Part shown: piece after piece, positions 25,412-34,637 of the stretch
Position numbering within the stretch: the stretch's first letter is position 1
Layout of the letters: every line of letters starts with the position of its first letter
Source of the DNA: [Mycobacterium] crassicus
GTDB taxonomy: Bacteria > Actinomycetota > Actinomycetes > Mycobacteriales > Mycobacteriaceae
Reading direction: 5' to 3'
NCBI RefSeq assembly: GCF_020181615.1
Contig: NZ_CP084029.1
Coordinates: 4,807,804 to 4,871,803, forward strand
Length of the DNA stretch: 64,000 bases
Notes under the pieces: generated by a model
Database searches by the model: none
The model's input: the letters and a program-made list of their open reading frames with translations, nothing else
Told to the model about the DNA's origin: nothing
Made by a program: the position numbers and the translations under genes

Positions 25412-26092
25412 ATGGCGACCGCAGGCAGAAACAAAGACAGTGCCAACGACGCACCGGACAAGGCTCGTACCTCGGTGCTCGACGACCTTCAGGAGTTGGC
25501 CCGCACATCCCCGGCACTCGCCCGTAACCAGGGCTGGGACTACCTACAGCAACTCGGCGCCGCCGGTCGCCGCGACCAGCTCGCCGCCCTGTTCGAGCGA
25601 GGGCAGGCACCCGACGGGCCGCACGGCGCCATGGAAGGCCTGATCGTCGGCAACCTCTTCGGCATCCCCGAGGCGTACCTCGCCAACCCGCTGTTGAAGA
25701 TCGACCCGACTTGGCGCGGAAAGACATTCGACACCGATACCGGATTCAACCGGCTCTCGCCGCTGGCCAAGTTCGCGATGCCCGTCATCGCCCCCGGCTA
25801 CCGCGGATTACGCCGAGTCGGATCCGAGATGGTGGGCTTCGCGTTCAACCACCGCATCGACACCGCGGCCATCGCGCCGCACAACCAGGTGCGCGCACTG
25901 GACTACAGCCCGCAGGAGTACCGGAACCCGACTTTCCGCACGTTCCCGATCAAACGGACCCGCGACGAAGTGGTGGAGCTTCTGCCCGGCCTGTACCTCG
26001 GTCGCGCTCTGCTCACCATGCACAGCGGCGAGATTCGGCTTATCGCCTACTTCGCACTGCGGGAGTTCGCCGACGAGAGTCCTGGTCGATGA
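25412..26092 (+). CDS. Conserved hypothetical protein
   Basis: A 226-residue protein I cannot assign to a named family. Conserved-looking features are GLIVGNLFGIPE (about 77-88), DPTWRGKTFDTDTGFNRLSP and LDYSPQEYRNPTFRTFPIKRTRDEVVELLPGLYLGRALL, suggesting a beta-rich lipid-binding or enzyme-like protein. There is no signal peptide or membrane span. A strong AGGAGG precedes the ATG, and its stop overlaps the ATG of an SDR (ATGA). The gene is first in a TetR-controlled two-gene operon. Confidence 0.75.
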   Translation: MATAGRNKDSANDAPDKARTSVLDDLQELARTSPALARNQGWDYLQQLGAAGRRDQLAALFERGQAPDGPHGAMEGLIVGNLFGIPEAYLANPLLKIDPTWRGKTFDTDTGFNRLSPLAKFAMPVIAPGYRGLRRVGSEMVGFAFNHRIDTAAIAPHNQVRALDYSPQEYRNPTFRTFPIKRTRDEVVELLPGLYLGRALLTMHSGEIRLIAYFALREFADESPGR

Positions 26093-26898
26093 TCGACCTC
26101 GCCGGTGCCGTCGCGTGCGTCACCGGGGGCGCACGCGGCATCGGACGGGCCACCGCAGTGGCGCTCGAAAGGCGGGGCGCAAAGGTATGGATCGGTGACG
26201 TGGACGCCGACGAGGCTGCGCGCACGGCGACTGAAATCGGCGTGAAAGCAATGCATCTGGATGTGACCGACCCGGAAAGTGTGGCGTCGTTTCACCGCGC
26301 GGCATCCGAGAGCGGACCGGTGGCGATGCTGGTCAACAACGCGGGCATCCAGCACATGGGGCCATTCGCCGAGCAGAAGCTCGCGGCCTACCACCGAGAG
26401 GTGGCGGTCAACCTGACCGGCGTCATCAACGGCATGCACGAGTTCCTGCCCGGCATGCTCGAACGGGATCGTGGCCACATCGTGAACGTTGCGTCCATGG
26501 CGGCCAAGGTGACCACTCCCGGAATGTCGGTGTACTGCGCAACGAAGTACGCGGTGGCCGCCTTGTCACGGGCCGTCCGCGCCGAGATCGCGCACACCAA
26601 CGTCACGATCACCACGGTGATGCCCACCGCGGTCCACACCGAACTGACCGCGGGAGTCACGCTCGACCTGCTGCCAACGCGGCAGCCCAAGCAAATCGGA
26701 ACCGTCATTGCCGAGAGCGCACGCCGGCCGGGGCGCGAAGTCACCGTCCCGAAATGGTTGTCGCCGTTCGGACTGTTGGAGGAAGTTACACCGGAACCCT
26801 TGATGCAGCGGATCAAAAGGCTCGCGACCCGGAATGAACCACCCGGCCATTTCGACGCAGATCGGCGCCGCGAATACCTCGATCGGTTAGACCGATAG
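26089..26898 (+). CDS. SDR family NAD(P)-dependent oxidoreductase
   Basis: A 269-residue SDR. Motifs are TGGARGIG (about residues 12-19), VNNAGIQ and the catalytic [10 protein letters not shown]-terminal extension beyond 230 residues with basic residues is common in mycobacterial SDRs that act on lipids. The ATG overlaps the stop of the hypothetical gene. The operon is controlled from the repeat-containing promoter shared with the divergent TetR gene. Confidence 0.88.
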   Translation: MIDLAGAVACVTGGARGIGRATAVALERRGAKVWIGDVDADEAARTATEIGVKAMHLDVTDPESVASFHRAASESGPVAMLVNNAGIQHMGPFAEQKLAAYHREVAVNLTGVINGMHEFLPGMLERDRGHIVNVASMAAKVTTPGMSVYCATKYAVAALSRAVRAEIAHTNVTITTVMPTAVHTELTAGVTLDLLPTRQPKQIGTVIAESARRPGREVTVPKWLSPFGLLEEVTPEPLMQRIKRLATRNEPPGHFDADRRREYLDRLDR

Positions 26899-26914
26899 GC
26901 AGCCGCCGCCGACC

Positions 26915-28591
26915 CTACAACTCGGTGACGCGCCCGCCCTCGACCAGCCAGGAGCGATCCAGCCGGACGTTCTGCAGCATCCGGCGGTCGTGGGTCACCA
27001 ACAACAAGGCACCGTCGTAGGTCTCCAGTGCCTGCTCGAGCTGCTCGATGGCGGGCAGGTCGAGATGGTTGGTCGGCTCGTCGAGTACCAGGACATTGGT
27101 GCCGCAGGCCTGCAGTAACGCCAGGCCGGCCCGGGTGCGCTCGCCGGGTGAGAGGTCGTCGACCGCACGTTCCACATGGTCGGCGGTCAGTCCGAACTTG
27201 GCCAGCAGGGTTCGCACGTCGGCGGTTGACCAGTCCGGGACCCGCTGCTCGAAGCGATCGACCAGGCGGGCGGAGCCGGTGAAATCGGCTCGCGCCTGGT
27301 CGATTTCACCGATCGCGACGTTGGCGCCCAGACTCGCGCGGCCCGCATCGGGCTCCCGGCGGCCGAGCAGCAGCCGCAGCAGGGTCGACTTACCGGCGCC
27401 ATTGGGGCCGACAATACCGATCCGCTCGCCGGCATCTACCTGCAGCGACACCGGGCCCAGAACGAAATCACCCTGCCGCACCACAGCATCGTCCAGTGTC
27501 GCGACAACCGAGCTCGACCGTGGCGCGGCACCGATGGTGAACTGCAGCGTCCATTCCTTGCGCGGCTCGACCACTTCCTCGAGGCGGGCGATCCTGCTCT
27601 CCATCTGCCGCACCTTCTGCGCCTGCTTCTCGCTGGACTCGGTGGCGGCTCGGCGCCGGATCTTGTCGTTGTCGGGGGCCTTACGGATGGCGTTGCGGAC
27701 ACCTTGACTGGACCATTCCCGCTGGATGCGGGCCCGCGCGACCAGGTCGGCCTTCTTCTCGGCGAACTCGTCGTACTGTTCACGCCGGTGCCGGCGGTTG
27801 ATCTCGCGTTCCTCCAGGTAGCTTTCATACCCGCCGCCGAAGACGGTGTTGGTGTTCTGGGCGAGATCCAGTTCCAGGACGCGAGTGACACAGCGGGACA
27901 AGAACTCCCGGTCGTGGCTGACCAGCACCACCCCGCCACGCAGATCGCCGACGAACTGCTCCAGCCGGGCCAGCCCGTCCAGGTCGAGGTCGTTGGTCGG
28001 CTCGTCGAGCAGGACGATGTCGAACCGCGACAGCATCAGGGCGGCCAAGCCCACCCGGGCGGCCTGCCCACCCGATAACCCGGTCATCAGTGTCGACTCC
28101 GGCTGCACCGCCTCGGAGTCCAGGCCCAGGTCGGCCAGCACCGCGGGTAGCCGTTCGTCGAGGTCAGCGGCGCCGGTGGCCAGCCAGTGATCCAGCGCCA
28201 CCGAATAGGCCTCTCCCGGATCGAGAGCGGGATCGGTATCCGCGGGAGCCTGATCCGGGTCGGCCAGGGCGGCGGCCGCGGCGTCCATGGCCTGCGCCGC
28301 TTGTGCGCAACCGGTCCGGCGCGCGATGTAGGCGCTGACGGTCTCGCCTTCCACCCGCTCGTGCTCCTGCGGCAGCCAGCCGACGAACGCGTCGGCGGGG
28401 GCGGCGCTGACCGAACCGGCGAGCGGCGCGAGCGCGCCGGCCAGGATCCGCAACAGGGTGCTCTTGCCGGCGCCGTTGACGCCCACCACCCCGATCACGT
28501 CACCCGGCGCCACCGTCAGGTCGAGTCCCTCGAACAGGGTGCGGTGGGCGAAGCCGCCGGCCACATTCTTGGCGACAAGCGTTGCGGTCAT
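26915..28591 (-). CDS. ABC-F family ATP-binding protein
   Basis: A 558-residue protein with two nucleotide-binding domains in one chain and no membrane segment. Walker A is GVNGAGKST (about 38) and GPNGAGKST; the signature is LSGGQ and LSPGE; Walker B is [10 protein letters not shown] and [10 protein letters not shown]. The basic linker between domains is typical of ABC-F proteins, which act on ribosomes in translation or antibiotic protection. The M. tuberculosis relatives annotated as macrolide-transport ATP-binding proteins have this shape. ATG 28591 was chosen because the sequence begins [10 protein letters not shown], the expected N-terminus. Confidence 0.9.
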   Translation of the reverse strand: MTATLVAKNVAGGFAHRTLFEGLDLTVAPGDVIGVVGVNGAGKSTLLRILAGALAPLAGSVSAAPADAFVGWLPQEHERVEGETVSAYIARRTGCAQAAQAMDAAAAALADPDQAPADTDPALDPGEAYSVALDHWLATGAADLDERLPAVLADLGLDSEAVQPESTLMTGLSGGQAARVGLAALMLSRFDIVLLDEPTNDLDLDGLARLEQFVGDLRGGVVLVSHDREFLSRCVTRVLELDLAQNTNTVFGGGYESYLEEREINRRHRREQYDEFAEKKADLVARARIQREWSSQGVRNAIRKAPDNDKIRRRAATESSEKQAQKVRQMESRIARLEEVVEPRKEWTLQFTIGAAPRSSSVVATLDDAVVRQGDFVLGPVSLQVDAGERIGIVGPNGAGKSTLLRLLLGRREPDAGRASLGANVAIGEIDQARADFTGSARLVDRFEQRVPDWSTADVRTLLAKFGLTADHVERAVDDLSPGERTRAGLALLQACGTNVLVLDEPTNHLDLPAIEQLEQALETYDGALLLVTHDRRMLQNVRLDRSWLVEGGRVTEL

Positions 28592-28613
28592 CCGTACATG
28601 GTCGCAGCAATGC

Positions 28614-30599
28614 TCAGCGGTTGCGGTTCCACTCCAGCCAGCCAACGCCGGTGCGCCCGTCGGCCATCGTGATCCGCGCCCACGCGCGCGGGAACTGGCT
28701 GATCCGGCCGTCGAGCGACTCCAGTCGCACCGGTGCGTGCGCGATGATCTCCGCGGTGGCGACCAGGCCGGTCGGTTGCAGGTGCAGCGTCGTAGACACC
28801 GGCAGGTCGTCGGCACCGAAGACCTCCTCGGCCGACACCGACTGCAGTTCGGTCAAGCCGGCGTCGTCCTGGATGTAGCCGATACCGACCGGAGGCATGC
28901 CGGGGATCCGGACGTCGACGCCGTGCAGGTGGGTGCCGTCATCGAGGTGCAGGGCGTTCCACACCCAATCCATGGCCCACCAATCCCGCACCCCCCAGGA
29001 ATGGTCGCGCTGACCGGGTACCGCGGATATCTCGTGGGTGGTGCCGTTCACCGTGACCGAACCGGTGACTGTGCAGGGGATCTCAAAACGCGGCGTGATC
29101 CGGTATTGATAGGGCCGCCCGGCGGTTGTCCATTGTAGATCCATGCTCAGCTGAACCGGGCGGCCGGTCTCGTTGCGTAGCAAGCCCGCCGGATCGTCAT
29201 ACGCCTGGCCGTCACCGCTCACCGTCACCCGGTAGCGGCGCAGCGGCTCGATGACCTGCTGAGTCAGGGTGATGCCGACGGTGCGCAGTGCGAACGGATC
29301 GGCCGGCAACTCGGCGCGGAAGTCGTTGAGCGCCACGGTGGGCATGCCGGGCCCGCACACCAGCGCGTTCACCCAGGCGTGGTTCTCGTTGGGGTACAAC
29401 CCCAACCGGATCCAGCCGCCGATCTGCCCACCCTCGTCGACGAAGTCGAAGTACCAGCTCTCGTTCCACAGCGGCTCGGGCGCCGGCGGGTGCGGGTACT
29501 CGTCGGACTCGGCCGGCACCAGCGGTTCCGGTACCGCGGGGGCAGGCAGGATCGCCAACGCATCGGTGTCCAACACCTGGGAGCAGTGCCGGGCGAGCAT
29601 GGTCATGAACATGTCGTCGCCGCGCTCGGTCTGCCCGACCAGCATGGACGACACGATGGCCATCATCACCCCGAAGAAGCTCTGCCGACGCAGGCCCTCC
29701 CGAACCTGCGCGGTGGTGACGCCGGCGTCTGGTCCGCGGCCGGCCAGGTACGCCTCGACAAGTGCCGCGGAATTCGCCCGGCGGATCTCGACCGGCAGCG
29801 CACAGCCCAGGAAGTAGGCGAGGTCGACGAACGCCGGCGCCCACGTCACGGTCTGCCAATCCACCACCGTCAGGGTGGGCCCCCGTCCGGCTTCACCGAG
29901 CAGCATGTTGTCCAGCCGATAGTCGCCGTGCACCAGCCCGTGCGGTTGCTGCTGCTCGCCGGCCAGGTAGGCGTCGAAACTGTTGACCAGCCGGTCACAG
30001 ACCGTGCGCTGCTCGTCGGTGATCCGGCCGGCGTATCGGTCCACAAATCCGGCGTACAGCGCCGTGATCAGCGCCTGGTTGACCGGGGTTTCCCGGTTGA
30101 GCCACGCCACGCCGGCCAGATCGGTGTCGGCTTGCAGCGAGGAGTGCATCCGGCCCAGCTCGGAGACCGCCAGCAGCGCCTGATCGACGGTGGCGCCGGC
30201 GATGTCGTCGCCCGGCTGCGCCGGTGCGGCATCCTCGAGCAGCAGGTCGAAGGCGCCGGTGTCGGTGTCGATCGCGGCGTGATAGCAGTGCGAGATCGGA
30301 CCGGACAGTCGCGGGGCGATATCGGTGTAGAAGCCGACCTCACGCTGGTAGAGCCCGAGCGTCAACCCGGTTTGACGACTGGTCGGTTCACGGGCGGCGA
30401 CCTTGAGCACCAGCGACGGCGGCCCGGCGCTTGCCTGCGCGTAATCCAGGCTCAGCCGATAGCACTCGCTCATCTGTCCGGTGCCGATCTGTTCGGCCCG
30501 GAACCCGGTGACGGTCGGCCCGCCGAGCACGCCGGTCAGCCATTCGGGGGTCAGATCCGAGGGAGATTCGATCGGGGCCGCGTCGTGGTGAGTCTGCAC
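28614..30599 (-). CDS. Kinase-like phosphotransferase fused to a lipocalin-like DUF7064/7065 region
   Basis: A 661-residue fusion. Residues about 20-370 form an aminoglycoside-phosphotransferase/ecdysteroid-kinase-like domain with catalytic HGDYRLDNML and metal-binding VVDWQTV. Residues about 390-661 form a beta-rich domain (WYFDFVDEGGQIGGWIRLG; QRDHSWGVRDWWAMDWVW) matching proteins annotated DUF7064/7065 with a CrtC-like lipocalin fold. The start is GTG 30599. TACGTT 7-12 bases upstream suggests leaderless transcription. The kinase probably modifies a small alcohol or lipid recognised by the C-terminal domain, by inference. Confidence 0.8.
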   Translation of the reverse strand: MQTHHDAAPIESPSDLTPEWLTGVLGGPTVTGFRAEQIGTGQMSECYRLSLDYAQASAGPPSLVLKVAAREPTSRQTGLTLGLYQREVGFYTDIAPRLSGPISHCYHAAIDTDTGAFDLLLEDAAPAQPGDDIAGATVDQALLAVSELGRMHSSLQADTDLAGVAWLNRETPVNQALITALYAGFVDRYAGRITDEQRTVCDRLVNSFDAYLAGEQQQPHGLVHGDYRLDNMLLGEAGRGPTLTVVDWQTVTWAPAFVDLAYFLGCALPVEIRRANSAALVEAYLAGRGPDAGVTTAQVREGLRRQSFFGVMMAIVSSMLVGQTERGDDMFMTMLARHCSQVLDTDALAILPAPAVPEPLVPAESDEYPHPPAPEPLWNESWYFDFVDEGGQIGGWIRLGLYPNENHAWVNALVCGPGMPTVALNDFRAELPADPFALRTVGITLTQQVIEPLRRYRVTVSGDGQAYDDPAGLLRNETGRPVQLSMDLQWTTAGRPYQYRITPRFEIPCTVTGSVTVNGTTHEISAVPGQRDHSWGVRDWWAMDWVWNALHLDDGTHLHGVDVRIPGMPPVGIGYIQDDAGLTELQSVSAEEVFGADDLPVSTTLHLQPTGLVATAEIIAHAPVRLESLDGRISQFPRAWARITMADGRTGVGWLEWNRNR

Positions 30600-30663
30600 T
30601 CGATCAACGTATGACGAGACTGCGGGTCTGTCTTCGAGTTCGGGCGTTCGAGTTCGGGGTTCG

Positions 30664-31419
30664 TTACCGGTCCAGATCCCACTGGCCGAAATCGGCTGCG
30701 AGAACGTCGTCTACGTCGACGTGTATGTCGTCGATCATGAAACCCGGGTCGGCAGCGGCGACGATCTCTCGCTGAAACAGGACGGCCGCCGGCTCACGTT
30801 CTCCCCCCGACCATGCCCTGGTCTGCCAGGCCCACCGATGGCCCGGACTGGTCGAATGCCCGATGACATCGTCGGCGATCGCCCAGGAACACTGGCGGGC
30901 GCCACCGTAGATTCCGGTGCGAGCCACACCCAGGACCGAGTTGATCCCGCGAAACCACCCGACCGCCAGGCTTTTCCACGCCTTGGAATCGATGTCTTCG
31001 TCGACGCTGAAGAAGATCGGGGCGGTCTGCGGTCCCCCGGCCGCGGTGTGCAGCCGCAGCGCCGTCCGGGCATCGGCCACCCCGCCGTCGTATCCGCGGG
31101 TGAAGTCCGACGGCGATGCCACCCATCCGGGCTTGCCGAACTGGTAGCAGCTGACGACCTGCAGGCCGGCGGCTCGCAGTCGATCGGTGTAGTCGCGGGT
31201 GACGGGTTTGAAATCGAAGGTGGCACCCGGACGCAGCTCGGAGACGTAGACCAGTGCCCCGGCAAATCCGGCCGCCTTGAGCTGCTCGGGTGAGACCAGT
31301 CGGTCGGCGAAGTCGACGAGCCGCAGACCCTCGGCCCCTGCCTTCGGGGCGCCGGGGATGGCCAGCGCGGGCGCGAGCAGCGCGGCATACCTGAGGACGT
31401 CGCGCCGGGAAACGGTCAC
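30664..31419 (-). CDS. Tat-exported DUF1906 (glycoside-hydrolase-like) protein
   Basis: A 251-residue protein with a twin-arginine signal SRRDVLRYAALLAPALA and an Ala-rich h-region, followed by the DUF1906 TIM-barrel-like domain (FFSVDEDID, GIYGGARQCSWA, HRWAWQTRAWS). M. tuberculosis Rv2525c is a Tat-exported relative of this family. GTG 31419 was chosen because an ATG at 31421 is out of frame; TACCCT seven bases upstream suggests leaderless expression. Export is expected and the substrate is unknown. Confidence 0.85.
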   Translation of the reverse strand: MTVSRRDVLRYAALLAPALAIPGAPKAGAEGLRLVDFADRLVSPEQLKAAGFAGALVYVSELRPGATFDFKPVTRDYTDRLRAAGLQVVSCYQFGKPGWVASPSDFTRGYDGGVADARTALRLHTAAGGPQTAPIFFSVDEDIDSKAWKSLAVGWFRGINSVLGVARTGIYGGARQCSWAIADDVIGHSTSPGHRWAWQTRAWSGGEREPAAVLFQREIVAAADPGFMIDDIHVDVDDVLAADFGQWDLDR

Positions 31420-31439
31420 ATGGGGAAGGGTAAAAGCGT

Positions 31440-32360
31440 TCAGGCCTTCCCGATCACGGATTCACCGAACTGTTCGATGGCCTCGATCGCATGCGCGAGG
31501 CTGTCGCCGGGCAGGGCGACCTGCGTCCAGCTGACGCCCACGTCGGCGAGACGACCCAGCCCGTCCAGGTAGGCCTCGGCGTCGAAATCGTCGTACCCGA
31601 GGCGGCCACCGGCCAGGTTCGAAAAGCAGATGTCGATGGCCGACCAGTCACGGCCGGCTTCATCGCAGCGCCGTTTCAGATCATCGATACCCGCTGCCAA
31701 TGCTTCGACCGAATCCAGTGCGGCGGTGCGAGCCGTGCTGGCCAGGCCGGCCGGCGCCGCGAACGGCACCCACCCGTCGCCGCGCTTGGCGACGCGCTGC
31801 CGTGCCTTGCCGGTGTTGCCGCCGATCCAGATCGGCGGATGCGGATCGGTGACGGGGCGTGGATGGGCGGTGATCCCTCTGGCGCGGAAGTGCCTGCCCT
31901 CGAACGAGACGTCGTCGGCGGTCCAGATCGCCTTGATGACGTCCAGGCTCTCCTCTACCAGTGCGGTGCGCTCATCGAAATCGACTCCCAACGCGGCGAA
32001 TTCGCCTTTGAGGTAGCCAACGCCGACCGCCAGGGTGAAGCGGCCACCGGACAGCAGGTCCAGGGTCGTTCCCGACTTCGCCACCACGAACGGATTGCGG
32101 TAGGGCAGGACGACCACGTTCGGGATGAAGCGCAGCGTCCGGGTGTGCGCCGCGGCGAATCCCATTGCCACGAAGGGGTCCAGGCTGTCGTGGCCACCGG
32201 CGTCGAGCCATCGCTGTGTGGGCGCCGGGTGGTCGGTGAAGCCCATGGCGTCGAATCCGGCGGCTTCGGCGGCCTGCGCGACAGCGGTGACTCCCTGTGG
32301 GGACACCAGTTCCGGGTCGCAGGGGTGCGTGATGATCGGATAGGTGAACGCGAACCGCAT
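31440..32360 (-). CDS. LLM class (probably F420-dependent) oxidoreductase
   Basis: A 306-residue luciferase-like enzyme. Conserved blocks are GVTAVAQAAEAAGFDAMGFTDHPAP, LRFIPNVVVLPYRNPFVVAKSGTTLDLLSGGRFTLAVGVG and DPHPPIWIGGNTGKARQRVAKRGDGW. A strong GGAGG site, which also includes the stop codon of the small gene upstream, precedes the ATG. It is in an operon with a TesB-like thioesterase and a VOC-like micro-gene. Confidence 0.9.
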   Translation of the reverse strand: MRFAFTYPIITHPCDPELVSPQGVTAVAQAAEAAGFDAMGFTDHPAPTQRWLDAGGHDSLDPFVAMGFAAAHTRTLRFIPNVVVLPYRNPFVVAKSGTTLDLLSGGRFTLAVGVGYLKGEFAALGVDFDERTALVEESLDVIKAIWTADDVSFEGRHFRARGITAHPRPVTDPHPPIWIGGNTGKARQRVAKRGDGWVPFAAPAGLASTARTAALDSVEALAAGIDDLKRRCDEAGRDWSAIDICFSNLAGGRLGYDDFDAEAYLDGLGRLADVGVSWTQVALPGDSLAHAIEAIEQFGESVIGKA

Positions 32361-32365
32361 GTTGG

Positions 32366-32527
32366 CTACCTCCGCCAGTCCGTCGCGTCGGGTGTCCGGT
32401 ACCCGAACACCTGCACCCAGCGGCCCGCCGCAGCCATCGGGTCCGGGACGACGAATCCCAGTTGGAAGTACCGGAATTCGCCCTCAGGACAGAGGTGTTC
32501 GAACAGCGGTGGCGCGGGGTCTTTCAC
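32366..32527 (-). CDS. 53-residue truncated VOC-like protein
   Basis: A short gene starting at GTG 32527, overlapping the thioesterase TGA (GTGA), and ending in a TAG that lies within the ribosome-binding region of the LLM gene. The peptide carries FEHLCPEGEFRYFQLGFVV and RWVQVFGY, like the N-terminus of vicinal-oxygen-chelate (glyoxalase) proteins, but stops where the rest of the fold should continue. It may be a remnant kept for translational coupling or a small functional peptide. Confidence 0.6.
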   Translation of the reverse strand: MKDPAPPLFEHLCPEGEFRYFQLGFVVPDPMAAAGRWVQVFGYRTPDATDWRR

Positions 32528-33486
32528 GGGGTCTCCGCGGTGGGCCCGGTCCTGGGCCGGATGAGGACTTCCTGGGCGGTGCTCGCCACGTGCCGACCGT
32601 CGATGTCGACGATGGTTCCGTGTACCAGGGCGCGGTCGCCTCCCACCCCCACGGCCTGCTGGGTGTAGAGATGCCAGCGGTCGAAGCGCACCGGACGGTG
32701 CAGCCAGATGGTGTGGTCGAGGGTCAGTCCCATATGGGTGCCGTAGCCGACGCGGTGCGGGTACGCGCGAACAGCGGTGTCCACCAGGAGATAATCACTG
32801 GCATAGGCCAGCAGCACGGCGTTCGCCTGCGGTCCGCCGTCGATGGCGCGGGGCAGGCGCATCCAGTGGGCGCGCGATCCGGGTGCCTGTGCGCCGCCGA
32901 GGAAGATTGGCGCTTCGGCGATGCGCATCTCCAGCGGCGCCGGTTTGTCGATCCAGGTGTTTGCCGGGCCGGCCAGCTCCGGCGGCGCCTGCTGCGCCCA
33001 GTGCTGCAGCAGTGGAAGCGATTCCGGCGCCGGCGCCGGCACCGCGACAGTCGCATCGTCTGCGGCCTCCGGGTCGGTGTCGAAGGACACCGTCGCCGTC
33101 AGCATTGTGCGGCCGGCCTGCTGCACGGTCACCCGCCGGATCGACATCGTGCGTCCGTCGCGGGTGCGGTCAACCGTGATGTCCAGTGGTGGTGTCGGTT
33201 GCCCCGGGCGCAGGAACGACGCATGGATCGAATGCGGCGCGAACCCGGTGATAGTGCCCGCGGCCGCGGTGATGGCCTGGGCGACGAGCTGCCCACCAAA
33301 GAGCCGGCCGAATCTGGCCGTCTCGTTGCCCGCCTGGAATCGGTCGGTGTCCGTCGGTCGCAGCGTCAACACCTGCTGCACCTCGTCGAGCGCGCACAAC
33401 GTGGCGATCTCCAACGAGCTCCCGGAGTCGCGGAGAATCCCCCGGTAATCCGCGCGCGCGTCGGCCTCGGTCGACGGCAGTCTCAC
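32524..33486 (-). CDS. TesB-type acyl-CoA thioesterase
   Basis: A 320-residue double-hotdog acyl-CoA thioesterase II. The N-terminal hotdog has RFGRLFGGQLVAQAITAAA and HASFLRPG, and the C-terminal hotdog has GTHMGLTLDHTIWLHRP with the catalytic region DLD/HT. Members hydrolyse medium/long or branched acyl-CoAs. The start GTG 33486 has a strong GGAGG site 5 bp upstream. It is first in an operon with the VOC remnant and LLM oxidoreductase. Confidence 0.87.
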   Translation of the reverse strand: MRLPSTEADARADYRGILRDSGSSLEIATLCALDEVQQVLTLRPTDTDRFQAGNETARFGRLFGGQLVAQAITAAAGTITGFAPHSIHASFLRPGQPTPPLDITVDRTRDGRTMSIRRVTVQQAGRTMLTATVSFDTDPEAADDATVAVPAPAPESLPLLQHWAQQAPPELAGPANTWIDKPAPLEMRIAEAPIFLGGAQAPGSRAHWMRLPRAIDGGPQANAVLLAYASDYLLVDTAVRAYPHRVGYGTHMGLTLDHTIWLHRPVRFDRWHLYTQQAVGVGGDRALVHGTIVDIDGRHVASTAQEVLIRPRTGPTAETP

Positions 33487-34326
33487 GGTGTCCTCCTCAT
33501 GGCTGATCCTGATCCCTACCAACCGGCGAGGCGGCTCGCTCACCCATTTAAGTAAGACATTTGACTTAGGTCAAGGGTGCACGTGCCGGGCCGGCCGGGA
33601 GCCGTTCGCGTGGCTGCTCATAAGGATCGCTGGTCTGTTGCGGCCGTCGGCGGTGTGACTCGGGATGTATTGCTGTTTCCCCCAGTTCGTTACCGCAGCG
33701 AGCCGCGCTCTCCGGCGATACCTTGCTCTGCCGGATGTTGATGCACGGAAGTTACTGGTGGACAGCCTATTTCTGTCTGCTTAGACGATCCGCGCCGGGA
33801 AACGGCGCCACGCCGGTGGCGCCGCGTTCGAGTTGACTAGGCCCACGGTTGATGCCACCATGGCCGCGAACGCACCTCGTTAGGTGAGGCGTCTGCGCGG
33901 ATACAGGCCACTGACCTCCAACGTCGAGAGACGCCCAGGGTCAGGACAGCTCTTCCCGGCTTAAGGGTTGAGCCCAAGTGGCTTTCGGCTTTTGGCCGGA
34001 TACGCCGTGCAGTGCTGAAGCTCTGACGAGAGGGGTGCCGTCCGGCCGTCTGCGCCGGTTCGGCTCGCCCCGTGTGCACGCCACAACGGCATCCCCGTGT
34101 GCCCTGGCCGTGAGGAGGTGAGAGCGACATTGAGTCCGAGCGATAGTCCTTATCCGAGATCGACGACCATTTCGTTCGAATCCGGCCCCGGCGCCGCTTC
34201 CGCCCTCTGAATCGGTTCGCGCCGTACCCCCAGCGCTGTCCGCCGTCATGGATCTGCGCTGCTTCTGCACGTGAATTTCCCGGTGTAGCGGTGCAATTCG
34301 CCGTGCCCACTTCAAGGAGAGTTTCG
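33487..34326. other. 840-bp gene-free region before PE/PPE
   Basis: I see no convincing gene here on either strand; the open frames present lack good starts and protein-like composition. The left end contains the thioesterase promoter. A 9-bp stem hairpin with a 4-base loop sits at 33803-33824. The right part, with AAGGAG before the PE ATG, is presumably the PE/PPE promoter and 5' untranslated region. Confidence 0.5.
33803..33824. terminator. GC-rich hairpin
   Basis: CGGCGCCAC (33803-33811) and GTGGCGCCG (33816-33824) form a perfect 9-bp stem with the loop GCCG. No U-tract follows. Placed in the gene-free region, it may be a terminator or an attenuator of the PE/PPE mRNA. Confidence 0.4.
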
Positions 34327-34626
34327 ATGTCTTTTGTGTCCGCGATGCCCGAAGAACTGACCGCGACAGCGGCTGACCTGCGCGGTATCGGCGACGCGCT
34401 GGTGGCGCAGAGCGCTGCTGCCGCAGCGCCGACCACCGGCGTTATTCCGGCGGCCGCTGACGAGGTATCCGCGTTGACCGCGGTCCAGTTCGCGAGACAC
34501 GCGCAGATGTACCAGGAGATCAGCAAGCGGGCCGCAGTGGTGCACGAGATGTTCGTGAGCACGCTGCAGCGCAGCGCGCAGTCATACGCGATGACCGATG
34601 CCGCCAACATTATCTCGGTGCACTGA
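34327..34626 (+). CDS. PE family protein
   Basis: A 99-residue PE protein: the helical PE domain MSFVSAMPEELTATAADLRG with the conserved Pro-Glu at residues 8-9. The C-terminal helix carries a YxxxD/E secretion motif (YAMTD). AAGGAG precedes ATG 34327. PE proteins dimerise with PPE partners and are exported by type VII (ESX) systems; the partner PPE gene begins 11 bp later. Confidence 0.95.
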   Translation: MSFVSAMPEELTATAADLRGIGDALVAQSAAAAAPTTGVIPAAADEVSALTAVQFARHAQMYQEISKRAAVVHEMFVSTLQRSAQSYAMTDAANIISVH

Positions 34627-34637
34627 AAGGTTTTTCG

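Noticed and set aside
25711..26088. In-frame extension of the SDR at 26089 into the previous gene
   Set aside because: The ATG at 26089 overlaps the previous stop and begins the expected SDR N-terminus. The extension lies inside the well supported hypothetical gene in another frame.
33837..34610. Antisense frames overlapping the PE gene and its leader
   Set aside because: They are shadows of the PE gene and have no recognisable motif or good start.
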